Of a stretch of DNA of 64,000 nt, positions 13,301 to 28,300 are shown in pieces; positions within the stretch are counted from its first letter, which is position 1; each line of letters opens with the position of its first letter. The DNA is from Rugalucina vietnamica. Lineage: Eukaryota > Mollusca > Bivalvia > Lucinida > Lucinidae. The stretch lies in contig OZ024870.1 in the NCBI GenBank assembly GCA_964017185.1, positions 55,864,312 through 55,928,311 on the forward strand. The letters run 5' to 3'. The notes beneath the pieces are model-generated. The model searched no databases. It had not been told where the DNA came from and saw only the letters and a list, made by a program, of their open reading frames with translations. Both the position numbers and the translations under genes were made by a program.

Positions 13301-16300
13301 AAGATGTGCATGAAGAATTATAATGCTGAAAAAATATTTTTTGACAAATTTACAGCATTTTTTAACATAGCCATTTTTTGACCATTGCTTATGCAATAAT
13401 GGTTGGTAGTGCATATTTTGTGAAATCAACTCCTCCTAGGGCTTTCAGTATTTCTTTTCAATACTTTGCAGATATGTTCCACACATATTGAAGATGTGCA
13501 TGAAGAATTATAATGCTGAAAAAATAATTTTTGACAAATTTACAGCATTTTTCAACATAACCATTTTTTGACCATTGCTTATATACAAAAATGGTTGGTA
13601 GTGCACATTTTGTGAAATCAACTCCTCCAAGGGCTTTCAGTATTTCTTTTTGATACTTTGCAAACATATTCCTCACATATTGAAGATGTGCATGAAGAAT
13701 TATAATACTGAAAAATTAATTTTTGACAAATTTACAGCATTTTTAACATAGCCATTTTTTGACCATTGCTTATATACAATGATGGTTTGTGAAATCAACT
13801 CCTCCTAGGGCTTTCAGTATTTCTTTTCAATACTTTGCAGACATGTTCCACACATATTGAAGATGTGCATGAATAATTATAATACTGAAAAAGTGATATT
13901 TGACAAATTTACATAGCCATTTCTCGATCATTGCTTATATACAATAATGGTTGGTAGTGCATACTTTGTGAAATCAACTCCTCCTAGGGCTTTCAATGTT
14001 TCTTTTAGATTCTTTGTAGATTTGTTCCAGATATATTTTAGATGTGCATGAATAATTTTCATGCTGAAAATTTCATTTTTGACAAACTTACAGTTTTTAT
14101 TTAACTTAGCCAATTTTTACCATTTATATAACAATGATCATATTGCATACAGTGAAATCAACCTCAAGCTTTCAATATATTCTTTTAATATCTTATAGAT
14201 GTGACTGGCATACTGGGGATGTACATGAAGGATTATAATGCTGAAAAGATATCTTTGACAAATTTTCTGCATGTTTGACTTAGGAAGTTATTGGCCAGCT
14301 TCAGATAATTTTGCAGGGGGTATACTGAAAGCCTTGCTTGCAGCCAATTTCTAGTTTTTGACAAACTTACAGCTTTTATTTAACTTAGCCAATTTTTACC
14401 ATTTCTCATGATAAACAATGATCATAGTGCATACAGTGAAATCAACCTCAAGCTTTCAATATATTCTTTTAATATCTTATAGATGTGACTGGCATACTGG
14501 GGATGTACATGAAGGATTATAATGCTGAAAAGATATCTTTGACAAATTTTTTTGCATGTTTGACTTAGGAAGTTATTGGCCAGCTTCAGATAATTTTGCG
14601 GGGGGTATACTGAAAGCCTTGCTTGCAGCCAATTTCTAGTTTCTGTATAAAATTGGGGCATGAGGGGGTATACATTTCATGGACATGTTTTCATAATGTT
14701 AATAGGTGAGAAAGTAGCAATGGGCTGTACAACAGAATACATCAAACAGATGATGATAGACCCTGTCTGTGGCAGAACTTTCGCGTTACTGAGAAAGGCT
14801 GAAGATGACTGGGAAAAATGCGGGTATGTACATGTATGTTTGTTGAGCAAATTCAATGGAATTCACTGAAGATGCATATTTGCTTGGCTGTTTGAAAATG
14901 TTTGACCCTCCATTCAAAAATTTATGTTTGAGTGTCTGTCTGTGAATCTGCACTTTCATTGTTGCCGCACTCTGTCTGTTTCAAGAAGGGCATCAAATTT
15001 TGTCAGTTAGTGGTGAAAAAAAAACATGTGCATTAAATACTGGTAATGTGCCCTTTGAGAGGCTTTCCAAGGAATAATGTGATAAGGAATGCTGACTGTC
15101 AAGTTACATGACCTTAGCTGTTGACTGTGGATGTAAAGCATAAAAGGATGTAAGGCAACAAAATGAACAAAACAAAATAAAATTACACCTTTGCCAATTA
15201 TAGCTTGTTAGCTCACCTGAGCCGAAGGCTCAAAGGTGAGCTTATAGGGTAGGTAGGTATCCGTCGTCCGTCCGTCGTCCGTCGTCGTCCGTCTGTCGTC
15301 GTCCACAATTTCAAATGACATCTCCTCTGAAGCTGTGTGGCCAAAACTTTTGATATTTGGCATAAAGCATCCACAGGAGGGGGGAATCAAAAATGTTTTT
15401 TTTTTTGTTCAGATCGGATAAGAACTCTGGTTGCCATGGCAACTTATACGTCCCATAGACTTATAATGGAAAAAAGTGGAAATTGCAAATTTTTGCTTTC
15501 TCATTGGAGATATTTGAGTTTTATTTTTAGAGAGATGTTTATTGAGTAGTGCTCTACGTTTCAGATGACCTTCATCCTGATCGCTTATTTTGATTGGTTG
15601 CTGGGGCCCCAAAAAGGACAAATTTTCGAAAAAATCTTTAAAAATCTTCTCCTCAGAAACTGTTTGCTTTATGAAGCTGATACTTTGCATACATGTTCCT
15701 GGCATTAGCCTCTACAAAAATTATGTTTTTTGTTCCAGTCAGATAAGAACTCTGGTTGCTATGGCAACTTTCAGTTTCCATAGACTGATAATGGGAAAAG
15801 TGAAAGTTTGCTATTTCTGCAGTCTCATTGGAGATATTTGATTTTTTTTTAGAGAAATGTTTATTGAGTAATGCACTATGTTTCAGATGACCTTCATCCT
15901 GATCGCTTATTTTGATTGGTTGCTGGGGCCCCAAAAAGGGCAAATTTTCGGAAAAAAATCTTTAAAAATCTTCTTCTCAAAAACTATTTGCTTTATGAAG
16001 CTGATACTTTGCATACATGTTCCTGGCATTAGCCTCTACAAAAAGTTGTTTTTTGTTCCAGTCAGATAAGAACTCTGGTTGCTATGGCTACTTTCAGTTT
16101 CCATAGACTTATAATGGGGAAAAGTGAAAATTTGCTATTTCTGCAGTCTCATTGGAGATTTTGCAGAAATGTTTATTTAGTAGTCCTCTATGTTTTATAT
16201 TACTTTTGCCCTAATACCTTATTAGCTCACCTGAGCCGAAGGCTCACAAGGTGAGCTTACATGTATAGTATAGTAGTCGAGCCGGCGTCCGTCCGTCGTC

Positions 16301-19300
16301 ATCCGTCGTCGTCAATATTTTTAAACGACTTCTCCTCTGAAGCTGCCAGGCCGAATCTTTTCATATTTCACATATAGCATCTACAGGTGAGGGGAACGAA
16401 TATTTGTGTTTTTTATTTCGATCGGATAAGAACTCTGGTTGCTATGGCAACTTGAAGTTTCCATTGACTTGTATGGAGAAAAAGTGGAAATTGGCATTTT
16501 CCGTTGTCAGGCTGGGGATATTTGAATTTTGTTTTTACATAAATGCTTACTGAGTAGTCCTTCACGTTTAAGGCAACTTTTGTAAAAATCACTTTATTCG
16601 TTTTGTTGCTATAGCAACATAAAGGGTAAATTTTAGAAAAAAATATTCAAAAATCTTCTTCTCAGAAGCCGTATGGGGGATGAAGCTGAAATTTAGCATA
16701 CATGCTTATGACATTAGCCTGTACAAAGTTTGTGTTTTTTATTGTCTTTGTCCAACTACTTTGGTTGCTATGGTAACTTGAAGTTTCCATTGACTTATTA
16801 GGCAAAATGTGGAAATTTGCAATTTCTGCCGTTTCGTTGAGGATATTGAAATTTTGTTTTTACATAAATGTTTATTGAGTAGTCCTCCCCGTTTTAGGCA
16901 ACTTTTGTCAAAATCGCTTTATTCCTTTGGTTGCTATAGCAACGTAAAGGGTAAATTTTTGAAAAAAATATTCAAAAATTTTCTTCTCAGAAGCTGTAAG
17001 GCGGATGAAGCTGAAACTTTGCATACATGCTTATGATATTAGCCTCTACAAAGTTTGTGTTTTTTATTGTCCTTGTCCCACTACTTTGGTTGCTATGGCA
17101 ACTTAAAGTTTCCATTGACTTATAAGACGAAAAGCGAAAAATTGCAATTTTTTGAAAACTATTGCAGCCTGAGACCTGAAAAGTGGTAGATGCAAACAAC
17201 TAATGGAGTAGATGAAGCTATATGATTAATTTAGGCCAAGGTCATCTCTTGACCTTGAAGGGTCTGTCATCCATATACACTTTTCAAAGATCTTCTTCTC
17301 TGAAACCGCTTGGTCAATCACAGAGAAATTTTATATGGAGCATCCCTGGGTAGTGGGGACGAAAATTTGATCGCAAAATGACCAAGATATTCGCCACGCC
17401 AATATATGGTAAAAACCACTCAAAAATCTTCTTCTCCAGAATGGGCAGGCCGATTTTCACGAAACTTGGTATGTAGCATTTGGGACTCCAGCCCATCATA
17501 GTTTGATAAAATGATGACCCTAGGATGACCTTGACCTATTTTACGTCAAGGTCAATTTTGAAAACAGGTTTTTACATGGGAAAAAGTGAAAAATATGGAT
17601 TTTTTGAAAACTATTGCAGCCTGAGACCATTTTTTTTTTTTTTTTTTTTTTTTGTCCGCACCTCCTCCCCATAGGACACCAGTGCACAACCTGACTTTAT
17701 TTATTTCACTTATACTAATTACAGTGGCATACTATATACAAGATTACAAAGAGCGATCGTTGCCCTTGGGCTACTTGTTTTGTTTGGTTGCTGGGGCCCC
17801 AAAAAAGGTAAATTTTCATTAATTATTTGAGTATTAGAGGTCCAGTTTACTTTTTACATTGACCAACATGACCTTAGCTAAAGGTCATGCAAGACCGAAT
17901 CTCAGGTGAGCGATTTCAGGACCAATGGTCCTCTGGTATAATATTTATAGCCTGCTTCACATGAAATACCTATACAATATCAGCTGTGACATGAGAAAAA
18001 CGGTCTTTCGGGGTTTTGACCAGGTCCGACACAAACCGGCCTGTACAGTCTCAAAAGGCACAAATCAGCTGTGCAGTAACCTAACACAGCTGGTCCACGC
18101 CTTTATTTCACAGATAGTACAATCCCTTTTCTTCTTCAATATGAAATTTCAAGCTTCTAGCCACCATCTGTGGTTGCAGACCTGTTTTGAAACCCCAAAG
18201 ACTGGTTTCCTTGTGTTGAGGTCAGGCTCATGTTTCAATATCTTTGAGGGTTTTCTTCTAGTATATTTGAGGGGTTTTCTTTATTTGAGGGTTTTATTTC
18301 AGTATATTTGAGGATTTTCTGGGCTGTGTGAAGTTTGGACTAGCGAACGCAGGTATCAGTTGTCCTATACAAGAGATGGAGATGAAGGCTCAACAGTCTC
18401 CTGCCATGGCCCACCTTAGCTTCTGCAAAGGTAAATTCAGCCATAACCATTCTATATACATCAGGAAAACTTGCCCGTGCAATATATACCCCCTTAACCC
18501 CCACTTTTATATAGTAAAACTGGGGTATGCAGGGGTATACCTATGTTTCTTATTTTTGCTCCAAAACATAGGTTGTAGGGTACTCGTTAGAACCGCCTCG
18601 CCGAGGCGGTTCTAACGTGTACCCACAATCTATGTTTTGAGCAAAAATAAGAAAAGTATAAAAAAAAATTCTAATGAAATTTGAGATTTTTTAGTACCAG
18701 AAAATTTCTGTATATTGCATGGGCATGTTTTCATAATAGAATTATGTTCACTTAATTTTTCAAACTTACCTTCAAAACATCCATTAAGATTCTCTTCTAA
18801 TTAGGGCATGCAATGGAAAAAAAGAGCACATAAACTGCTGAGGTTACCATGACAAAATGTCAGTGATGATGTCATTAAAGTATTCCTACCTATGCAATAG
18901 TTTGATCATTGAATTCAAGTTTTGCTGCACCTAATATGGTATTATCATATGACGTCTCTGTTTTCCAGTGGATAATGTCATGTAATAAAAAGTGGTATGA
19001 CCACACATGTATTAACACTTTTGCGGGAATACGTAACGTCATTGACGACATCCGTAACAACAGTGTAGATTTTCATTGATAATACATCCACTTTTAAGGT
19101 GATAAAATCCTATTTTAAAAATCGCATGATAGAACGAATCTTACACTCGTGGTCATTTCATATGAAATTTATTAAACTCGCCAAAGGCTTGTTTATTAAA
19201 TTTCATATGGAATGACCACTCGTGTAAGATCCTCTATTTATGATTAGCTCACCTGAGCCGTCAGGCTCACAAGGTGAGCTTATAGTATACCCATGCTCCG

Positions 19301-22300
19301 TCGTCCGTCCGTCCGTCCGTCGTCCGTCCGTCCGTCGTCCACCATTTTTAGCTCACCTGAGCCGAAGGCTCACAGGTGAGCTAATAGTATACCCATGCTC
19401 CGGCGTCCGTCGTCGTCCGTCGTCGTCCGTCGTCCGTCGTCCGTCGTTCACAATTTCAAAGATCTTCTCCTCTGAAACCACTTGGCCAATCAAAGCCAAA
19501 CTTCGTGTGGAGCATCCTTAGGAAGGGGGAACGAAAGTTTGTATAAATGGTCCAGGTCACATGACCAAGATGGCCGCCATGGCTATAAATAGCCAAAACC
19601 TTTAAAAATCTTCTTCTCCAGAACCAGAAGGCCTATGATTTTGAAACTTGGCATGAAGCATCAGGCAATGAAGCTCTACAAAGTTTGTATAAATCATGAC
19701 CATGCAATGACCTTGACCTTTTTTACGGCAAGGTCAACATAGGCCGCCCATGCATTTGAATGGGAAAAAATTGGAAAATGTCATTTAATGGCAAAAACTT
19801 GCTAGGAATGAGCAAATGGACAGAATATTCATGTTTATGAAAATATTTTGGGCCCAGAGGGTTGTCTGCCCCTGTTCAGGGGCTATATACATGTCTATGA
19901 CCATAATGTTCAAACATCTTCTTCTCTGAAATCGCTTGGCCAATCAAAGCCAAACTTTATGTGGAGCATTCTGAGGAAGAGTGAATGAAAGTTTATATAA
20001 ATGGTCAAGGTCACATGACCAAGATGGCCGCCATGGCTATAAATAGCAAAAACCTTTAAAAATCTTCTTCTCCAAAACCAGAAGGCCTATGATTTTGATA
20101 CTTGTCATGAAGCATCAGGCAATGAAGCTTTACAAAGTTTGTATAAATCATGACCTTGGGATGACCTTGACCTTTTTTACAGCAAGGTCAACTTAGGCCG
20201 CCCATGCATTTGAATGGAAAAAACAGGAAAATGTCATTTAATGGCAAAAAACTTGCTAGGAATGAGCAAATGGACAAAATATTCATGTTTATGAAAATAT
20301 TTTGGGCCCAGAGGGTTGTCTGCGCCTGTCCCGGGGCTATATACTTGTGTATTACCATGATATTCAAACATCTTCTTCTCTGAAACCGCTTGGCCAATCA
20401 AAGCCAAACTTTATGTGGAACATTCTGAGGAAGAGTGAATGAAAGTTTGTATATATGGTCAAGGTCACATGACTAAGATGGCCGCCATGGCTATAAATAG
20501 CAAAAATCTTTAAAAATCTTCTTCTCCAGAACCAGAAGGCCTAGGATTTTGAAACTTGGCATGAAGCATCAGGCAATGAAGCTCTACAAAGTTTGTATAA
20601 ATCATGACCTTGGGATGAACTTGATCTTTTTACGGCATGGTCAACTTAGGTTGTTCACCATTTGAATGGGGAAAATTGTTTCAATGTCATTTGAAGGGCA
20701 AAACTTGCAGTAAATTGGCAAATGGACTAAATCTTTATGATTTAAAAAAGAAATTGACTCCAGAGGCTGCTCTGACTCTGCCCTGGGGATATATACATAA
20801 TACCATTCTAGTCAAACAAGTTTATTGGTATATATCTCAGGTCTCAGGTGAGCGTTTACAGGACCACTGGTCCTCTGGTCAAAGATCTTCTCCTCTGAAA
20901 CCGCTTGGCCAATCAAAGCCAAATTTTACATGAAGCATCTATGGGAAGGGGGAACCAATGTGTATATAAATAATCCAGGTCACATGACCAAGATGGCCGC
21001 CATGCCCATATATGGTAAAAACCCTTCAAAAATCTTCTTCTCCTGAACCACTGGACCGATTTCAACCAAACTTGGCATGAAGCATTAATGGCTCAAGCAC
21101 TACAATGTATATATAAATCATGACCCTATGATGACCTTGACCTATTTTACGGCAAGGTCAACATAGGTCGCGAATGCATTTGAATGGGAAAAATTGTTAA
21201 ATTGTCATTTAAAGGAAAAATCTTGCAGAAAATGAGCAGTAGGACTGAATATTAATGATTCTGAAAAAAATTGGGCACCAGGGGCTCATCCGCCCCCACC
21301 CCGGGGCAATATACATGTATATCTCCATGATATTCAAACATCTTCTCCTCTGAAACCGCTTGGCCAATCAAAGCGAAATTTTATGTGAAGCATCAATAGG
21401 AAGGGGTAACAAATATGTATATAAAAAATCCAGGTCACATGACCAAGATGGCCGCCATGCCCATATATGGTAAAAACCGTTCAAAAATCTTCTTCTCCAG
21501 AACCGGTTGACCGATTTCATCGAAACTTGGCACGAAGCATCGATGGCTCAAGCACTACAATGTATATATAAATCATGACCCTGTGATGACCTTGACATAT
21601 TTTACGGGAAGGTCAACATAGGTCACTAATGCATTTGAATGGGGAAAACTTTTAAAATGTCATTTAAAGTGAAAGTCTTGCAGGAAATGGGCAGTAGGAC
21701 TGGATATTAATGATTCTGAAAAAAATTGGACCCCAGGGGCTCATGTGCCCCCACCCCGGGGCAATATACATGTATATTTCCATAATATTCAAACGTCTTC
21801 TCCTCTGAAACCGCTTGGCCAAACAAAGCCAAATTTTAAGTGAAGCATCTATAGAATGGGGGAATCAATGTGTATATAAATAATCTAGGTCACATGACCA
21901 AGATGGCCGCCATGCCCATATATGGTAAAAACCCATCAAAAATCATCTTCTCTGAAACCAATAGAATGATTTCAAGGAAACTTGGCGTGAGGCATCGATG
22001 GCTAAAGTACTCCAATGTATATATAAATCATGACCCTGTGATGACCTTGACCGAGTTTATGGCAAGGTCAACATGGGTTGCCTGTGCATCTGAATTGGGA
22101 AAACTGTTAAAATGTCATTTGAAGGAAAAAGCCAACAGGAAATTGGCAAATGGACAGAATATTGAAGATTCTGAAAAAAGAAAATGGCCCAAGGGCTTAT
22201 CTGCCCCTGCACTGGAGTTAAATACCATAATATTCAAACATGTTTATTGGTATATGCAGCTGATCTCAGGTGAGCGTTTACAGGACCATTGGTCCTCTGG

Positions 22301-25300
22301 TATTAAGAATGACAAAACAGCCTTAAAAGACCGACATGCTCGTCACATCGTGTGTATTTATGCACATGTTTTGGAAAAGAACTGAGCGTGCGATTATTGG
22401 AGCATGTGTGTTAAATAGACGAAAACACTATTTTCATTTGAAAGTTTAACAAGACCTAAATTGCTATTTGCATGTGTAAAAAGACAAGGGACAGATCAGA
22501 CAAGCATACAACTACACAGGCTGATTGAAACCTGTATTGTTCACAGCCCAGGTGATTGATTTTGTCACAGACCTTGTCAAATTCTTGATAATATTTTGTT
22601 GATGTATTTTACCAGCCTGTTATATGCCAACTTGGCAAGTTAACGGTGATCCTGGATCAAAGCCTGGTGAAGTATTTGTCGCACGCCAGAACAAAACGAC
22701 ACAAGAATCTGACAACAATGTCCTGATAACCGTCAAGGCTTACAACTTTAATGAGGAGACTGACTGGGTTGGGATTGGAATATCATATAATACCAGAATG
22801 GTAGGTATTTAATTATAGCCCAGCTTTGGAAAAGTGGGGCTATACTGGATTCACCCTGTCATTCTGAGTGTAGAGTTATGACCTTTGATTTACGTCAAAA
22901 TTTTGTTCCCGCACAATATCTTGGGATTGTTACCTATCATTTTTTGCAAAATTTTGACAGAGTTATGGCCCTTGATTTACTTCAAAATATTGTTTCTGCT
23001 CAGTATTTTGAGAACGATTCGACAGAATCTGACCAAATTTTGTATGCACATCAACATTGACAGGACCTAGCTTGGGATTGTTACCCGTTATTTAACACAA
23101 AATTTTGATTGAGTTACGGCCCTTGACTTGCGTCAGAATTTTGTTTCTGCGCAATATCTTGAGAACGAAATGACAGAATCTGACCAAATTTTGTTTGCAC
23201 ATCAACATTGAAAAGACCTAGCCTGGGATTGTTACCCTTCATTTTTTGCAAAATTTTGACAGAGTTATGGCCCTTGATATACGTCAAAAGTTTGTTTCCG
23301 CACAATATCTTGAGATATGTACTCTACAAGGTTTGCTTTGTTCCTAATGACATTAGACTCTAGGGTCCATGTCCAGGGTGGGGCTAGAGGTCAAGATCCA
23401 GGACAATTTTTATTTTTTTTTTCAATATTATTGAAGAATGACATTCTATTTTCCATCTAGTACCGAGGACCTGACCCTCAATGTCTGCGATCAAGTCCTA
23501 GATTGAGTATACAAGTCAGCTCTGTATACTGTTATAAAGTAGATCTGCCATTCTACTACACTCCCCATGGTTTTATACAGTGCTTTTTGCAAACACAACT
23601 TTATAAGTAGTGCTGCAGGTTTGTTGTGTTGAGCTATCAATTTTCGTCTCTTGAATCGCCACAATCTGAGGTTGATGAAAATCAATAAGGCCAACAACTC
23701 AAGTTTTTTACCTCTTATACTGTTTATGTTGATACTGGAAAATTTCAGACCACTAATAAAACTGTTTTTGCTAGTCAAGGTTTCAGTGGACTTGGTTTCA
23801 TGACCTTTTGCAAGTAGGTCAAACCTATTTTCACTTTCCAAGTTAAACTGTTCATTGAAAAAAGAGTCTGAGAAATTGAAAAAGTCACATTTTGGGCAGA
23901 TTCAGCAGTTTGTTATGCATTGGGCCTTCACATCCTCTGATTTCATTTTTATTGTTTTGTAGGACAGAAGTGATATCTATACAATACAGAAGAAAGGTAA
24001 CGACTGGATTGTGACAGACAGGTACGATACAACAGCAAAACATTCCCGGTGAAATAAATACCACCTTACACTCAACTTTTATCATATTTAGGGGTATACA
24101 TTATGTTGCCCCCCCCCCCCCCCCTCCAAACCGAAGGGGGGGGGACATGGAAGAGGGGGGGGGGGGACATGTTCTTTCTGGTGCGGATTCCATCTGCGTC
24201 AGCATCTGCATAGCTTCTTTCTGCTGCAATATCTTTTGAGCCAGTGGGTGGATTTTGACCAAACTTTCATCACAGATATATGGTTGGGGGGAAAGAGTTG
24301 ATTAGATTTTGGTGACCTTGACCTAATTTTCAAGGTCACCAGCCCATGAAAAATGTATAAATTAGCTTTTCTGATGGGATATCTTCTAATCAAATGCTTG
24401 GATTCAGACCAAACTTACACAAAAACATTGTCTGGAGGAGACCTAGATTAGATTTTGGTGACCTTTACCTAATTTTCAAGGTCACCAGCCCATTAAAATT
24501 GTTGAAATTAGCATTTCTGATGCAATATCTTCTGAACAAATGGATGAAATCTGACAAAGCTTACACAGAAGCATTGATGGAATAAGACCAAGAGTTGATT
24601 AGTTTTTGGTGACCTTGACCTAATTTTCAAGGTTATCAGCCCATGAAAACTGTTTAAATTAGCTTTTCTTATGTGATATCTTCTGAACAAATGCATGGAT
24701 TCAAACCAAACTTACACAGAAACATTGTAAGGAAGAGACAAAGCGTTGATTAGATGCTGGTGACCTTGACATAAATTTCCCCTCTATCCCCTTGTAATTT
24801 CACAAAAAGTCTGTAAATTCGGAAATTTTTGCGTGACTTTTGATTTGCGAATTTTTGAATTCTGAATTATTAGCAAGTTTTTTAATTCACAAGGGAGTTC
24901 CAGTGCAGTCTAAATAGCTTACAGTAACTCTTCATTAGCGAGAATTATATTTTTGCAAGGCAACAAACTCAAGAATTTTAGCAAAAATTAAGTTCTTGCG
25001 AACATTTCCGAATTTTCATTATTTTTTACTTATTGTAGGTATGCACCTATAGGCTCATACAGTAAACCACAACCAGATACTTCACGTTCTGGAACTAGCA
25101 GCGCCACACTAAGATGGGCAAAAATGATCAATGGCAACCTTATCGCTCAGTTCACTCGGAAGGTTGACACAAGAGATATTGATAACGATGTGGTGATGTT
25201 TTCTGATCGGAACTTGTTGTATGCCAGAGGACCGCTTGGGACGGATGGTGACATCTCCAAGCATAGTTTTAAATCTGCTTCATCATTGTATTTGTTCACA

Positions 25301-28300
25301 TGCTGTAAGTAATTAAACTATAATTGTATTATTTGTCAAATGAGGACCCCAGGGAAGATATGAGTTAAATCCAACAGGGACTCCTCATTAAATAAAGTCT
25401 TTATTATTATTATCATTATAATTATTTAACCATTTTAGCACCCTTGGAAATAGGTTTTGCTTTATAATGATGTCATAGTTTGAGTTTTGTCATCCAAAGT
25501 TAAACTTTGCATACAATATTACTAATTGCGTTTGAGATGTTTTCCCAACAATGATGTACATGTACAGAAGACAGATTAACTGAACTGAGCAGCTTATTAT
25601 CATGTGACCCCAGTTTCTAACATTTCTAATTACACAGATTAGGGGAGGGTGGGAACATACATCAATACACTTAAGATCAGGGTGTTGTAAAACATTGTTG
25701 TGCAGCTTTATGTGCAACTTTGCTATGCCAGCGGAACAAGAGTTGACGCTCTTACAGACGTGCCTTTTTGAACCAGAGAAGGTTGTAGATTTTATGTCAT
25801 TTGAGCCGCGTCGTGAGAAAACCAGTCTTCGGGGTTTCCGACCAGGTCCCACAAAATCGGACTGTACAGTTACAGAAGCAGGCAAGAAGCTTGAAATTTG
25901 GTATTTAAGAAGAAGAGAAATTGTACTATCCGTGTAGCGAAAACAAAGGCGCTGATCAGCTTCTGATCTGCGCCTTTGTTTTCGCATAGGCAATAATCCC
26001 TTTTTCTCATTAAGCGGCTCATTTAGTAAAAATTTTACATTTTGCTCCAATCAAGGCAGCGGCAAATTTTCACCAAAGCACAGAAAATGAAAATTTCTGC
26101 CGGAAAACACATTTATTGTAATTGTTGTGTCAGCCACACATTGAAATACGACGCTTGTTGGCGCCACAACGTTACGTCACGTCACGTAAAAATACCAAAA
26201 ACACACTACCTTACATAGCAAAACCTCGAATAGCACGAAAAGGAGCACGGTTGTCAAGGATTTTTTTCACGCAACCTGTTCCAAAATGATTCACGCAGAT
26301 AATATGAGCCGCTTTATGGGAAAACAAACAATTTGCATATGCGAAAACAAAGGCGCAGATCAGCTTCGCAGTAACTGCGAAGCTGATCAGCGCCTTTGTT
26401 TTCGCTTCACGGATAGTACAATTCCTCTACTTTTTAAATCCAAAATTTCCAGTATCTTACCATCTTCTGTGACTGTACAGGCCGGTTTGTGTTGGACCTG
26501 GTCAGAACCCAAATTGTTGGTTTTCTCATACACAGGCTCATATCAGTTTTAAAAAAGATTCTGTTGTGGAACTTAGGAGAAAAATATGAGCCACCTCGTG
26601 GGAAAACCGACAATGTGGTTTCCGACCAGGTCTGACACAAACCGGCCTGTACAAGCACAGAAAAGAGCTAGAAGCTCGAAATTTCGGATTTAAGTAGAAG
26701 AGGAATTGTACTATCCGTTTAGCGAAAACAAAGGCGCTGATCAACTTCGCAGTTACCGCGAAGCTGATCTGCGCCTTTGTTTTCGCCTTAGCAGATTGTT
26801 GGTTTTCCCATGAGGCGGCTCATATGTTAATGTGCGAAATCTGACAACTATTTCCCTTTTCCCCATTGAGTTTAATGACAAAGGTGGTATTTTTGAATAG
26901 CCTGTAGCTCAAAAACTAATATGGTAGGGTAGGAATACTTTTGCATATTCCGATGGGGGAGCATGTAATACATTGATATGCAAAAAGTAAAAAAATACTA
27001 TTGTGGCGTCTTTTACAACACCCTGACCGTAAAGGCAAACATACTACTATGCTGACATTTGTTTTCAGTTTGCCTATACAAGAAGAGCTATTGCACACAC
27101 CCTGACATAGGTGTTGACATCAGCATTGACATTGCTCCAACATTTAAGTTTTTAGGCGAAGTTTGATTCAGTTGTGCTATGTGATAGCTAGCAGTTATTT
27201 TATTTAGAATTACAGAAATGCTTCAATAAATAAAATTGATTTTTTTTTGCTGCCTCTATCTATTTACAGTACCATATGAGCACTTTGAGGAAAATATCCC
27301 CAAGACATTATCCGATATATGTACCACGCCAGCAAGTACTCGTATGAACTTGCGAGTGTATTGCCATCAGTATGACATTGACTTGTTACACTCGGAAGAG
27401 GATAGGTGCAGGTGAGCAACTGATCAAATTGGTTGAGCCGCTCCACAACAGAAGAAAAGCTGTCATCAGGGGTCCTGACCAGATCCAACATTAACCAGCC
27501 TGTGCAGGCAGTGAAGAAGGCCAGGAGCTTGAAATTCTGGAATTAAGAAGTGGGATTTTACTTTCTTGGGAGCAGTAAACAAAGACATTGATCTGTTGTG
27601 CAGTAACTGGGCAGCTAATCTGCGTCTTGGTTTTCACATATGCAAATAAAAATCTGGATTATTCATGACAGGGATCAATGTTATTCATGTACATGGGAAC
27701 ATGTATTTTGTGATAACTTTAGGGCCTTTTTTCCATTCTCCCTAAACAGAGGTTGTTGGTTCTCATTAGAGTTTGCATTGGTAGTGGAAAGAAAGTATAT
27801 TTAGTAATTTTGACTGTTACATTAAAATGAAAAAAAAAAAAGAAAGAAATAAAAAGAAAAAATAAATAAATAAAAAACAGATTTCTGATGTCCCTGCTCA
27901 TCTTCATATTTTAGCCTGTGCGTGAGAAAACCAACAATTTGGGTTCCGACCAGGTCCAACACAAACCGGCCTGTACAGTCACAGAAGATGGTTAGAGGCT
28001 GGAAATTTTGGATTCAGAAAGTAGAAGAATTGTACTATCCGTGTAGCAAAAACAAAGGCGCTGATCAGCTTCGCGGTTACCGCGAAGCTGATCTGCGCCT
28101 TTGTTTTCGCCTATGCAGATTGTTGGTTTTCACATGCAGCGGCTCAATTTTTTATCAGTAATTCTGTATCAAATTTTGCAGGGCTGAGTTAGGGAGACGT
28201 TACTGTGTATTTGCGACACTGAAGCCACTAGGTTGCACGGAGAATCTGATTTACGCCCACTTCACGAACCCAGATGTCAGGCTCGGACTCTTGGACCAGG

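Noticed and set aside
21870..22385. 171-codon frame, the longest in the window
   Set aside because: Spans a repeat D monomer and its right terminus; no motif, and neighbouring monomers break the frame.
25490..26050. 186-codon minus-strand frame
   Set aside because: Half of it is a GAGCC MITE whose sequence is open in several frames; the remainder has no recognisable motif.
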